Assembly (NCBI GenBank): GCA_019694675.1
Contig: JAIBBK010000103.1
Coordinates: 1 to 51,875, forward strand
DNA length: 51,875 bases
Origin: Ignavibacteria bacterium
Lineage (GTDB): Bacteria; Bacteroidota; Ignavibacteria; Tepidaquicellales; Tepidaquicellaceae
Direction of reading: 5' to 3'
Below the pieces are notes generated by a model. The model saw only the letters and a list, made by a program, of their open reading frames with translations, searched no databases and had not been told where the DNA came from. A program made the translations under genes and the position numbers. Shown piece by piece: positions 18,125 through 26,809 of the stretch (position 1 is its first letter; each line of letters starts with the position of its first letter).

Positions 18125-18880
18125 ATGCACGGAGAATACCGTGCAAGGCTGAATGAGTTTGAAGGGCCGCTTGATATTCTTCTGCACTTCGTCAAGGCAG
18201 ACGAACTTGACATCTACAACATACCGATCTCAAGGATCACAAAGGATTTCCTCAGTTATATCAATTTCATGCAGTCTCTTGACATCGAGCTTGCGGGAGA
18301 ATTTCTTGTGATGGCATCGGAACTTATGAAGATCAAGGCAAGGATGCTGATTCCGCAGTTGGATGAAGAGGGCAATGTAATTGAAGAGGATCCGAGACTT
18401 ACTCTTGTGCGCAAACTTCTCGAGTACAAGCGGTTCAAAGATGCCTCCGAAGAGATCACGGCAATGGAGACCGAACAAAGGAAAAGGTCATTCAGGAGAA
18501 ATTTCGAATTTGATGAGAAGGAATTTGAGAAAGGATTTGAGACGGATTACAGTCTGAAGAACGTAACGATCTTCAATCTCATAAAGGCCTACAAGAGAGT
18601 GATCTCAAGCATACGGCGCGAGATCGTTCACCCTATAGAGCTTCTGAATTACACTCCGGAAAACCAGAAGGAGTTTCTTGCGCTTGAGCTTTCAAAGGAA
18701 GAGGAGATAGAATTCAGCAGGCTCATAAAGGATGTTGATGAGAAGCTGAGGATAATCTGCATTTTCCTTGCGCTCCTTCAGCTTGCGCTTGAAGGATTTT
18801 TAGAGATAAGGGTCATTGACGGAGACATGTCGAGATTCATCATAAGGAAGAAGGAGCAGGCACCCGATGGTGAGCAGTGA
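18125..18880 (+). CDS. scpA: Segregation and condensation protein A
   Basis: ScpA is the kleisin that bridges SMC and ScpB in the bacterial condensin. The N-terminal domain YRARLNEFEGPLDILLHFVKADELDIYNIPI is canonical, followed by the FLVMASELMKIKARMLIP helix. The C-terminal winged helix ends near LALLQLALEGFLEIRV. I chose the ATG at 18125 because GGAGAAG lies 8 nt upstream; a TTG at 18065 would add 20 poorly conserved residues. The 3' end overlaps scpB by 14 bp. No smc gene is in the window. Confidence 0.93.
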   Translation: MHGEYRARLNEFEGPLDILLHFVKADELDIYNIPISRITKDFLSYINFMQSLDIELAGEFLVMASELMKIKARMLIPQLDEEGNVIEEDPRLTLVRKLLEYKRFKDASEEITAMETEQRKRSFRRNFEFDEKEFEKGFETDYSLKNVTIFNLIKAYKRVISSIRREIVHPIELLNYTPENQKEFLALELSKEEEIEFSRLIKDVDEKLRIICIFLALLQLALEGFLEIRVIDGDMSRFIIRKKEQAPDGEQ

Positions 18881-20093
18881 GCTCAAAGCGATCGTCGAAT
18901 CGGTGATATTTGCTTCTGAGGAAGAGATCGGTTCGCGCCAGATCAAGGAGATAATTGATTCATCCGGGCTGAGGATCTCGGTTGCGGAGATAGAGGAAGC
19001 AGTAAGGGACCTCAATGATGAATACAGGAAAGAAGGAAGGGCGTTTGAGATAATGTCTGTGGCTGGAGGATTCTCCTATGCCACGCGAAAGGATTACAGC
19101 AGATTTGTTGGCAAACTGTATGAAGAGAAACAAAGAAAGAAGCTTTCACAGTCGGCAATAGAAACACTTTCCATTATCGCTTACAAACAGCCAATCACAA
19201 GAAACGAGATCGAGTTCGTTCGCGGAGTGAACGTTGACTACATAGTCAATTCCCTTCTTGAAAGAGACCTGATCACAATTCAGGGCAGAGCGGATTCACC
19301 GGGACGCCCGATACTTTACGGCACCACAAAGAATTTTCTGAAGGTGCTCGGACTTAACTCTCTTGAAGATCTTCCCAAGCTTAAAGAGATCAACGAGATA
19401 CTTAAGAATGAAGAGATCGAAGGTATAACAGAAGCGGATATTGAGCTGTTCAATTCGGTCAGTTCGGGTGGCCAGGCCTCTTCCGAAAGTGAAGATCATC
19501 AGCTTACTCTGATAACAGGTGAAGAACAGACAACCCGCGATGATGAGAGAACTTCTGATGCTGAAGATGAAGCAACTGATGCTGAAGATGAAGCAACTGA
19601 TGATGAAGATGAAGCAACTGATGATGAAGATGAAGCAACTGATGATGAAGATGAGGCAACTGATGATGAAGATGAAGCAACTGATGATGAAGATGAAGCA
19701 ACTGATGATGAAGATGAGGCAACTGATGATGAAGATGAGGCAACTGATGATGAAGATGAAGCAACTGATGATGAAGATGAAACAACTGATGATGAAGATG
19801 AAACAACTGATGCAAAAGATGAAACAACTGATGCAAAAGATGAAACAACTGATGCAAAAGATGAAACAACTGATGCAAAAGATGAAACAACTGATGCAAA
19901 AGATGAAACAACTGATGCAAAAGATGAAACAACTGATACGGAAATGCAAACCGGCGCGGAGGATGATGCGCATGGAAATAATGAAATCATAAAACAGGAA
20001 GGTTCATTTGAAGAAGGAGTTCGGGAAGAAGAACGGCAGGACACATTCGGGCAGGAAGACCGGGAAGACGGGTATCAGGAACCACAGCAATAA
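18867..20093 (+). CDS. scpB: Segregation and condensation protein B with an acidic repeat tail
   Basis: 408 residues, about twice the usual ScpB length. Residues 1-195 are ordinary ScpB: two winged helices with the KKLSQSAIETLSIIAYKQPITR and RGRPILYGTT-like (SPGRPILYGTTKNFL) blocks. Residues ~231-356 are 18 copies of a seven-residue acidic unit of the type DDEDEAT, DDEDETT or DAKDETT. The last ~50 residues are also acidic and Glu/Gln-rich. The tail is almost certainly disordered and strongly negative. The 3' end overlaps the following TTG-started gene by 86 bp in another frame. ScpB is a dimer that binds ScpA in condensin; a role for the tail is unknown. Confidence 0.92.
   Translation: MVSSELKAIVESVIFASEEEIGSRQIKEIIDSSGLRISVAEIEEAVRDLNDEYRKEGRAFEIMSVAGGFSYATRKDYSRFVGKLYEEKQRKKLSQSAIETLSIIAYKQPITRNEIEFVRGVNVDYIVNSLLERDLITIQGRADSPGRPILYGTTKNFLKVLGLNSLEDLPKLKEINEILKNEEIEGITEADIELFNSVSSGGQASSESEDHQLTLITGEEQTTRDDERTSDAEDEATDAEDEATDDEDEATDDEDEATDDEDEATDDEDEATDDEDEATDDEDEATDDEDEATDDEDEATDDEDETTDDEDETTDAKDETTDAKDETTDAKDETTDAKDETTDAKDETTDAKDETTDTEMQTGAEDDAHGNNEIIKQEGSFEEGVREEERQDTFGQEDREDGYQEPQQ
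19557..19934 (+). repeat. 21-bp tandem repeat, 18 copies, inside scpB
   Basis: Eighteen exact-length 21-bp units with no gaps, encoding seven residues each. Units 1-2 encode DAEDEAT, 3-10 DDEDEAT, 11-12 DDEDETT and 13-18 DAKDETT. Within 3-10 a GAA/GAG variant marks units 5, 8 and 9. The ordered blocks of identical variants show growth by duplication of neighbouring units, so copy number is likely to vary between strains. All three frames stay open on both strands, which creates several false ORFs. Confidence 0.97.
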
Positions 20094-21819
20094 CCGCCGC
20101 AGGGACGATTCTCCGGACAGCAGGAGTGGATCCGGTAATTCCGGACAGCGTGAAAGAAGATTCTCCGGAGCAGCAAGGACTCCGGGAGGCCCGGGAAAGC
20201 ACGCATCGTCCGAATCGAAGGAAAGAAGATCAGCGGATAGTGCCGGCAGAGAATATGGCAGGACAAGAGAAGGAAGATCTTACAGGAAAGAAGGCGGAAG
20301 CAGTGACCGCAGAACAGGGTCGTTCTCAGGCGGAAAGCGCAGCTACGGCAAACCGGCTCAGGGTGAAAGAAGATCCTCAGGAATTGCAGGACATTCGGGA
20401 AGCCGGAAAAGCCGCGGATCACATGACTCGAAAGAAAGAAGATCTTCAGAGGGTACAGCGAGAGAATATGGCAGAACAGGAGAAGGAAGATCTTACAGGA
20501 AAGAAAGCGGAAGCAGTGACCGCAGGACCGGATCGTTCACAGGAGGAAAGCGGAGCTTCGGCAAGTCAGGGCAAGGCGAAAGAAAATTTTCCGGCATTGC
20601 AAGGCCTTCAGGAGGAAGAAGGAGATTTGCTGACAATAGCGGAAGAGAGTCCGGCAGATCAGGAGAAGGAAGAGATCACGGAAAAGGAAGCGGAAGCAGT
20701 GACCGCAGGACCGGATCGTTCACAGGCGGAAAGCGGAGCTTCGGCAAGTCAGGGCAAGGCGAAAGAAAATTTTCCGGCATTGCAAGGCCTTCGGGAGGTC
20801 AGAGAAGGCAAGGTTCAAATGATCTGAGAGGCAGAAGATTTACGGATGATGGGGGAAGCGAATTTGGCAAGACAAGTGAAAGGACCGGCTTCAGGAAGAA
20901 GACAGGAGATGGCCGTTCATTTGGTACTAAGCACAATGCCGGCACGGGAAGGAAATTTGAAAAAGGCGGAAAGTCTCCTGCGAAAAGGGTCCGGAAAGAC
21001 AGTAATGAAAGAAGGAGAGCCGCCCCGAAGAATCCTGCGCCTGCTCCGGTAAGTTTGCAGACCGGTATCAGACTCAACAAGTTCATCGCAGAGTCAGGGC
21101 TTGGTTCCAGGCGCACCGTGGACGAAATGATCGGGGAAGGCAGGGTTGATATAAACGGAATAACGGTGAAGACACTCGGTGTAAGGATCGACCCTGAAAA
21201 GGATAAAGTTACGGTTGACGGTGAGACGGTAAGAAAGCCGACACGAAAAGTTTACATTCTGCTTAACAAGCCAAAGGGCATCATCACATCCGTTTCCGAT
21301 GAAAAGAACAGGACAACCGTGATCGACATACTCAATATTAAAGACAGGGTGTTTCCTGTGGGAAGGCTTGACTATGACACCAGCGGATTACTTCTTCTGA
21401 CGAATGACGGCGAGCTTGCAAATCTGCTGATGCACCCTTCGGGCGAGATCAGGAAGACGTATCATGCGAAGCTTTCGAAACCGCTTGAAGAGAAACACAG
21501 GATCAGGCTGTCCGAAGGAGTATTCCTTGAAGGCAAAAGAACAGCAGAGTGCGAGATCACATATCTGAAAAAGAACAGCAGGCTTGACGTGCTTGTAACA
21601 ATACACGAAGGCCGCAACAGGCAGGTCAGAAAGATCTTTGAGAGTTACGGTTACTTTGTGAGAGAACTTGAGCGAACTTCGTATGCGGGAATTGAGGCAG
21701 GAAATCTCAAACCCGGAGAATGGAGGATGCTTGACAAAACCGAACTTGAAACGCTTTACAAAATGACCGGGCTCAGTGCAGGTACCGGTGAAACCGGTGC
21801 AAAAGAAAATTCTGAATAA
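20008..21819 (+). CDS. rRNA pseudouridine synthase (RluB/RsuA family) with a basic repeat N-terminus
   Basis: 603 residues. The catalytic part is from residue ~352. It has an S4 RNA-binding domain (IRLNKFIAESGLGSRR), the NKPKGIITS motif, catalytic Asp455 in GRLDYDTSGLLLLTNDG, and the GRNRQVRKIFESYGY end. It converts a uridine in 16S or 23S rRNA; RluB-like 23S modification is most likely. Residues 1-350 are a Gly/Ser/Arg/Lys-rich disordered region with imperfect ~61-71-residue repeats (SSDRRTGSFTGGKRSFGK type). The start is TTG with GGAAGG upstream, 86 bp inside scpB; no ATG exists before the catalytic region. Long basic heads of this kind occur in other Bacteroidota homologues. Confidence 0.9.
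   Translation: MKKEFGKKNGRTHSGRKTGKTGIRNHSNNRRRDDSPDSRSGSGNSGQRERRFSGAARTPGGPGKHASSESKERRSADSAGREYGRTREGRSYRKEGGSSDRRTGSFSGGKRSYGKPAQGERRSSGIAGHSGSRKSRGSHDSKERRSSEGTAREYGRTGEGRSYRKESGSSDRRTGSFTGGKRSFGKSGQGERKFSGIARPSGGRRRFADNSGRESGRSGEGRDHGKGSGSSDRRTGSFTGGKRSFGKSGQGERKFSGIARPSGGQRRQGSNDLRGRRFTDDGGSEFGKTSERTGFRKKTGDGRSFGTKHNAGTGRKFEKGGKSPAKRVRKDSNERRRAAPKNPAPAPVSLQTGIRLNKFIAESGLGSRRTVDEMIGEGRVDINGITVKTLGVRIDPEKDKVTVDGETVRKPTRKVYILLNKPKGIITSVSDEKNRTTVIDILNIKDRVFPVGRLDYDTSGLLLLTNDGELANLLMHPSGEIRKTYHAKLSKPLEEKHRIRLSEGVFLEGKRTAECEITYLKKNSRLDVLVTIHEGRNRQVRKIFESYGYFVRELERTSYAGIEAGNLKPGEWRMLDKTELETLYKMTGLSAGTGETGAKENSE
20305..20810 (+). repeat. Direct repeats in the basic N-terminal region of the pseudouridine synthase
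   Basis: A block beginning GACCGCAG recurs at 20305, 20518 and 20701, spacings of 213 and 183 bp (71 and 61 codons). The second and third copies are nearly identical for ~105 bp, differing at only a few bases, which points to a recent duplication. A weaker partial copy precedes them. Because the unit length is a multiple of three, the repeat also keeps a second frame open. Confidence 0.9.
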
Positions 21820-21840
21820 TTCTGAAAGGACCAACCACAA

Positions 21841-23406
21841 TTGTCGGAACAAAACGAACTCATAAAGAGAAGATTTGAAGAACTCGATGAGATAAGATCT
21901 CTCGGCATCAATCCATATCCGCACAGGTTTGATGTAACGGCAGACTCCGCATCGATAATTTCCGGTTACACTGATCCTGCTGACGACAGTGAAGCCGAAA
22001 GGCGCAAGAGCGAAAAGGTTTCCGTTGCGGGACGGATCATGGCAATCCGCAAGATGGGCAAGGCTACGTTCTGCCATATCAAGGACGGAAGCGGCAGGAT
22101 CCAGGTGTACATCAAAAAGGATGATGTCGGGGAAGAAGCATACGGAGTGTTCAAGCTTCTTGACATCGGCGACATAATCGGCGTAACGGGATTTGTGTTC
22201 AGGACAAGGACAGGGGAAGTGTCAGTGCATGCCGAGTCGTATGAACTGCTCTGCAAAACCGTCAGGCCGCTTCCTGTTGTGAAGGAAGAAGTCACTGAGA
22301 CGGGCGAGAAGATAATACATGATGCATTCGCGGATGTTGAACTCCGCTACAGGCAGAGGTACACCGACCTCATTGTCAACGACCATGTGAAGGAAACATT
22401 CATCAAGAGGACGAAGATCATTCAGTCCATCAAGAGGACTCTTGAAGAGAAGAATTTCTTTGAAGTGGAAACTCCGACGCTGCAGACCATATACGGCGGA
22501 GCAAATGCGAAGCCGTTCATCACGCATCATAACGCGCTTGATATTGACCTGTATCTCAGGATCTCAAACGAGCTGTTCCTGAAGCGGCTTGTTGTAGGCG
22601 GTTTTGAGAGAGTCTATGAATTTGTTAGAGACTTCAGGAACGAAGGAATTGACCGCACGCACAATCCGGAGTTCACGCAGGTTGAATGGTATCAGGCTTA
22701 CGGCGATTACTTTGACAGCATGAACCTCTTTGAGGAGGTTGTGGAGAATGCATGCATTGCGGTGAACGGTAAACCCGAGGCCGAATACTGCGGCACGCTT
22801 CTTGATTTCAGCAGACCGTGGAAAAGACTGAGGATGGCCGATGCAATTAAGGATAAGACGGGTGTTGACGTTCACTCCGTAAGCAAAGCAGAGCTAATTT
22901 CATTCATGAGATCGGGCAGCATTGAGTTCGACCCGAAGATATCACACAGCAAAGGACTGCTGATAGCAAGCCTGTTTGAAAGCGTATGCGAAGAAGACCT
23001 GGTTCAGCCGACATTTGTCTATGATTTTCCGATCGACACTACACCGCTCTGCAAACCTCTCAGAGAGTATTCTTTGCCGCGCCTTGAAGAGATGAAGGGT
23101 GACCCGGAGCAGGTTATCTTTGCAGAGAGGTTCGAGCCGTACATCTATAAGTGGGAGATGGGAAATTCGTACACCGAGCTTAATGACCCCGTACTGCAGA
23201 GAAAGCTTCTCGAAGAGCAGGTTGAAAGGGGCAGGGGCGGAGAGGAAGAAACACACCCGCTTGATGAGGACTTCATAAATGCCATTGAAGTGGGAATGCC
23301 GCCGACAACCGGCGTGGGTCTCGGCGTTGACAGGCTTGTTATGCTGCTAACGAATTCACAGTCAATCAGGGACGTGATATTCTTTCCTCTGATGAGGCCG
23401 CTGTAA
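21841..23406 (+). CDS. lysS: Lysyl-tRNA synthetase (class II)
   Basis: 521 residues. It charges tRNA-Lys. The anticodon-binding OB fold lies at ~55-160 (VSVAGRIMAIRKMGKATFCHIKDGSG). The class II catalytic core follows: motif 1 around EVETPTLQTIYGGANAKPF, motif 2 FVRDFRNEGIDRTHNPEFT and motif 3 GVGLGVDRLVMLL. Motif 2 reads IDRTHNPEF where most LysRS proteins have IDxxHNPEF, so it is conserved. The start is TTG; AAAGGA lies ~11 nt upstream. Confidence 0.96.
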   Translation: MSEQNELIKRRFEELDEIRSLGINPYPHRFDVTADSASIISGYTDPADDSEAERRKSEKVSVAGRIMAIRKMGKATFCHIKDGSGRIQVYIKKDDVGEEAYGVFKLLDIGDIIGVTGFVFRTRTGEVSVHAESYELLCKTVRPLPVVKEEVTETGEKIIHDAFADVELRYRQRYTDLIVNDHVKETFIKRTKIIQSIKRTLEEKNFFEVETPTLQTIYGGANAKPFITHHNALDIDLYLRISNELFLKRLVVGGFERVYEFVRDFRNEGIDRTHNPEFTQVEWYQAYGDYFDSMNLFEEVVENACIAVNGKPEAEYCGTLLDFSRPWKRLRMADAIKDKTGVDVHSVSKAELISFMRSGSIEFDPKISHSKGLLIASLFESVCEEDLVQPTFVYDFPIDTTPLCKPLREYSLPRLEEMKGDPEQVIFAERFEPYIYKWEMGNSYTELNDPVLQRKLLEEQVERGRGGEEETHPLDEDFINAIEVGMPPTTGVGLGVDRLVMLLTNSQSIRDVIFFPLMRPL

Positions 23407-23441
23407 AAAATTGCACATAAAAAAACGATAAACGAAGAAAA

Positions 23442-24797
23442 ATGAAATACTACAACAGCATCGTTGAACTTATCGGAAATACTCCTCTGGTTAAGCTGAA
23501 CAAGCTCACTAAGGGGATGAAGGCAACCGTGTTTGCAAAGCTCGAATCAAGGAATCCCGGAGGAAGCGTGAAGGACAGGATCGGATTGTCCATGATCGAA
23601 AACGCAGAGAAGGAAGGCAAGCTGAAACCAGGAGGAACAATAATCGAGGCGACATCCGGAAACACCGGCATCGGGCTTGCCCTTGTGGCCACAATGAAAG
23701 GATACAAATCAGTTTTTGTGATGACCGAAAAGGCATCGGCAGAGAAAGGCAATTTCCTGCGCGCACTAGGAGCGGAAGTCGTGATACAGCCGATGACCGC
23801 AAAGCCCGACGAGCCCGAACACTATGTGAACACGGCGATCAGGCTTTCACAGGAGATCGAGAACTCGTACTTCCCGTATCAGTATGAGAACATTAATAAC
23901 CCAATGGCGCATTACCAGTCAACCGGTCCGGAGATATGGAACGACACTGACGGCAAGGTCACGCATTTTGTAGCAGGCCTTGGAACCGGCGGCACTATCA
24001 GCGGCACGGCAAAGTATCTGAAGGAAAAGAATGAAAAGGTAAAGATCATCGGTGCGGATCCGTACGGTTCGATATTCAAGGTATTCAAGGAAACGGGTGC
24101 ATCTCCGGAACCGATCCCGTACCTCATAGAAGGAATCGGGCAGGACATAATCCCAAAGAATGTCTGGCTCCAGTACATTGATGAGATTGTGAATGTGACC
24201 GACAAAGACTCAGTGAACATGTGCAAGCGACTTACGATGGAAGAAGGGATTTTCTGCGGCGGGTCAACAGGTACAATTGCGCAGGTTGCGCTTGATGTGG
24301 CAGGCAAGCTGGACGAAAGCGGCATAGTTGTGTTCATAGTCTGCGATACAGGCGAAAGATATCTGTCAAAGTATCACTCTGACCAATGGCTCAGAGACAA
24401 GAGACTCCTGACACCTGAAAGCACGACTGTCGGCCAGGTATTTCTTACAAGAAAATCCGGCACCCCGGGGCTTGTATTCGTGGACGGTGACGCAAAAGTG
24501 TTTGAAGCCATGGAACTCATGGACGAATACAACCTTTCCACCATGCCGGTGCTTGAAGGAAATGAATGCATCGGCTCGCTCAGAGAATCAAGCATACTGG
24601 AGAAAGTTATGGATGACAGGACAGTCTCCGGAAAGACTGTCAGAGCGGTCATGGATGAAAAGCTGCCGATACTTGATTTCAATTCACACGTTAAGGAGGC
24701 GATCGACATATTGCACAAAGACAACGCTGTGCTCGTCTCGCAGCACGGCAGAATTAAAGGAATTCTCACAAGGTATGATGTACTGGACATCGCATAA
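23442..24797 (+). CDS. Cystathionine beta-synthase
   Basis: 451 residues. The PLP-dependent core resembles cysteine synthase: Lys44 in GGSVKDRIG binds PLP, and TSGNTGIG and GTGGTISGT hold the substrate and phosphate. Two CBS domains follow (~325-451, GQVFLTRKSGTPG to GILTRYDVLDIA). This layout is typical of cystathionine beta-synthase, which joins serine and homocysteine. The next gene, 24 bp on, encodes a cystathionine-metabolising enzyme, so together they form a reverse transsulfuration pair from homocysteine to cysteine. There is no N-terminal haem motif. Confidence 0.92.
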   Translation: MKYYNSIVELIGNTPLVKLNKLTKGMKATVFAKLESRNPGGSVKDRIGLSMIENAEKEGKLKPGGTIIEATSGNTGIGLALVATMKGYKSVFVMTEKASAEKGNFLRALGAEVVIQPMTAKPDEPEHYVNTAIRLSQEIENSYFPYQYENINNPMAHYQSTGPEIWNDTDGKVTHFVAGLGTGGTISGTAKYLKEKNEKVKIIGADPYGSIFKVFKETGASPEPIPYLIEGIGQDIIPKNVWLQYIDEIVNVTDKDSVNMCKRLTMEEGIFCGGSTGTIAQVALDVAGKLDESGIVVFIVCDTGERYLSKYHSDQWLRDKRLLTPESTTVGQVFLTRKSGTPGLVFVDGDAKVFEAMELMDEYNLSTMPVLEGNECIGSLRESSILEKVMDDRTVSGKTVRAVMDEKLPILDFNSHVKEAIDILHKDNAVLVSQHGRIKGILTRYDVLDIA

Positions 24798-24820
24798 AAC
24801 AAAACACTCAAGACACTGAA

Positions 24821-25960
24821 ATGAAATTTTCAACAAGACAGATACACGCCGGACAGCATCCTGAAGAAACAACAGGTGCGGTCATCACACCCATTTTCCA
24901 GACTTCAACATATTCAAACTCAAAGCTCGGCGAATCCAAGGGCCATGATTACGGAAGGACGATCAATCCGACACGGACCGCACTAGAAGCAAATCTCGCA
25001 TCGCTTGAGAACGGAAAATACGGCTTTTGCTTCTCCTCAGGCATGGCGGCTATACAGACATTGATCTCAATGTTCTCTCCCGGCGACCATGTTATTTGTA
25101 CCGATAATGTTTACGGAGGAACTTACAGGCTTTATGAACAGGTAATCAGCAAGCAAGGCATTGAGTTTTCATATGTTGACACTTCTGACAGTTCTGCAAT
25201 AATTAATGCGCTGAAGCCGAACACAAAACTGATCTATGTTGAAACGCCTACCAATCCGATGCTCAACATCACAGATCTGAAAGCGCTGAACAAGATCGCC
25301 GCCGGAAAGGGAATACTGACATGTGTTGACAATACATTCATGAGTCCGTATTTCCAGAACCCGCTGGACTTTGGTATTGACATGGTGGTTCACAGTTCAA
25401 CGAAATACATCAACGGCCACAGCGACGTTATCGGCGGTTGCATCATCACATCCAACGATGATGTTGCAGGGAAGCTGAAGTTCCTTCAGAATTCCATCGG
25501 CTCTGTTCCGTCCCCGTTCGACTGCTGGCTCGTTCTGCGGTCCACAAAGACACTTGCCCAAAGAATGAAGGCTCACAACGAGAACGCTGTTGCGATCAGC
25601 GGGCGGCTGTCGGGCGAAAAGAAGGTCGGGAAAGTTTATTATCCGGGGCTCAAGTCTCACCCTCAGCACGAAACAGCACTGTCACAGATGCGGGGATTCG
25701 GGGGGATCATTTCGATCGAGCTTGGTTCATACGATGCCGCAGTGAACTTCTGCAATGCCCTGAAGATATTTCAGATAGCGGAGTCACTTGGCGGAGTGGA
25801 GTCGCTTGTTTGCCATCCGGTTTCGATGACGCACGGCAGTGTGCCAAAGGAACTTCGCGAGAAGTTCGGGCTGACAGACGGGCTGGTAAGGCTGTCGGTT
25901 GGGATAGAGGACTGTGACGATCTTATGGAAGACATCGAAAACGCGCTCGCTGTTATCTGA
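24821..25960 (+). CDS. Cystathionine gamma-lyase / gamma-synthase family enzyme
   Basis: 379 residues of the Cys/Met-metabolism PLP family. PLP binds Lys195 in HSSTKYINGHSD; YGRTINPTR and FSSGMAAIQT are the usual cofactor loops, and VETPTNPMLN is conserved. The family includes cystathionine gamma-lyase (MccB/CTH) and gamma-synthase (MetB), which cannot be separated by eye. Position directly after cystathionine beta-synthase favours gamma-lyase, giving cysteine. Start ATG, 24 bp after the previous stop. Confidence 0.9.
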   Translation: MKFSTRQIHAGQHPEETTGAVITPIFQTSTYSNSKLGESKGHDYGRTINPTRTALEANLASLENGKYGFCFSSGMAAIQTLISMFSPGDHVICTDNVYGGTYRLYEQVISKQGIEFSYVDTSDSSAIINALKPNTKLIYVETPTNPMLNITDLKALNKIAAGKGILTCVDNTFMSPYFQNPLDFGIDMVVHSSTKYINGHSDVIGGCIITSNDDVAGKLKFLQNSIGSVPSPFDCWLVLRSTKTLAQRMKAHNENAVAISGRLSGEKKVGKVYYPGLKSHPQHETALSQMRGFGGIISIELGSYDAAVNFCNALKIFQIAESLGGVESLVCHPVSMTHGSVPKELREKFGLTDGLVRLSVGIEDCDDLMEDIENALAVI

Positions 25961-25969
25961 CCGCCGAAC

Positions 25970-26809
25970 GTGAAACTGACCTTGCTTGCCGCAGTGCTCC
26001 TGATCTCCGTGCAGGCCGGCAATGCTCAAAACAGATTCCGGACAAAGATCTCGCCGCAGAAAGTTACGGAGTCGTCTTTGGATGTCGGCATTTTCCGGAC
26101 TTTCAATAACATTCAGAGCCCCGTTGTGCACTCGCTTGTTAGCGTAACCAACAGTTCAATTATCCCTGTGTCAGCTCTTCTTCCGGTCGGATTATACGCA
26201 TCCGCCAGGATCAACGATAATGCCTATGATGAGAACACTTCAGTTCTGCTGTTCCTTTCTGAAGCACTGAACATCGGAGTTACGCAGACGCTCAAGGAAA
26301 CCGTTAGGAGGCCTCGCCCGTTTCGTTCGCTGAATAATGTTCAGCTCAGCGAAACATCTTCGGTTGCAGGAACATATTCCTTTCCGTCGGGGCATGCATC
26401 AGCGTCATTCACAATCGCCACTCTTCTTACACTCCGTTATCCTGATGACCCGTGGATCATTTCGGGGTCATTTGCCTATGCCGCAGTTACTTCGCTTGGG
26501 AGGATCTACTGGGGAGTTCATTACCCTTCGGATGTTCTTTGCGGAATGCTGATCGGCGCAGGTTCAGCGGCGCTCATCTATTCACTCAGAAGTGAGATCA
26601 TCCCTGCAAAAGACAAGCTGTTCAACCAAAGTAACAGGCCTGATGAACGAGCCAAAAGCCCGGGATTGCCTGTTGTGATAGGTTCTGTTGCCGCGGCTGA
26701 TATTCTGAATCACTTCATTTCGGGGACCGGAGTACCTTTGCTGAAAGCGGCAAGCGTTGGTTATCTGCCCGACGGAACCTACACGCTGAACTGCAAGATC
26801 GGATTTTAG
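25970..26809 (+). CDS. PAP2-family phosphatase, exported
   Basis: 279 residues. A signal peptide (MKLTLLAAVLLISVQAGNAQ) is followed by a PAP2 domain. Its three motifs are KETVRRPRP (KX6RP), YSFPSGHASASF (PSGH) and SLGRIYWGVHYPSD (RX5HX3D). Enzymes of this group remove phosphate from lipid phosphates such as undecaprenyl pyrophosphate or phosphatidate. The start is GTG, 9 bp after the preceding gene. The 3' end overlaps the convergent queE by 4 bp. The substrate is not known. Confidence 0.9.
   Translation: MKLTLLAAVLLISVQAGNAQNRFRTKISPQKVTESSLDVGIFRTFNNIQSPVVHSLVSVTNSSIIPVSALLPVGLYASARINDNAYDENTSVLLFLSEALNIGVTQTLKETVRRPRPFRSLNNVQLSETSSVAGTYSFPSGHASASFTIATLLTLRYPDDPWIISGSFAYAAVTSLGRIYWGVHYPSDVLCGMLIGAGSAALIYSLRSEIIPAKDKLFNQSNRPDERAKSPGLPVVIGSVAAADILNHFISGTGVPLLKAASVGYLPDGTYTLNCKIGF

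Noticed and set aside
19296..20044. Long ORFs on both strands across the scpB repeat
   Set aside because: A 21-bp repeat without stops keeps all frames open; the products (runs of FIISC, LHHQL, SSSSV, MKMKQ types) are low-complexity shadows of scpB.
20126..20827. 233-residue ORF in a second frame of the pseudouridine synthase repeats
   Set aside because: It exists only because the repeat unit is a multiple of three; the main frame continues into a complete catalytic domain.
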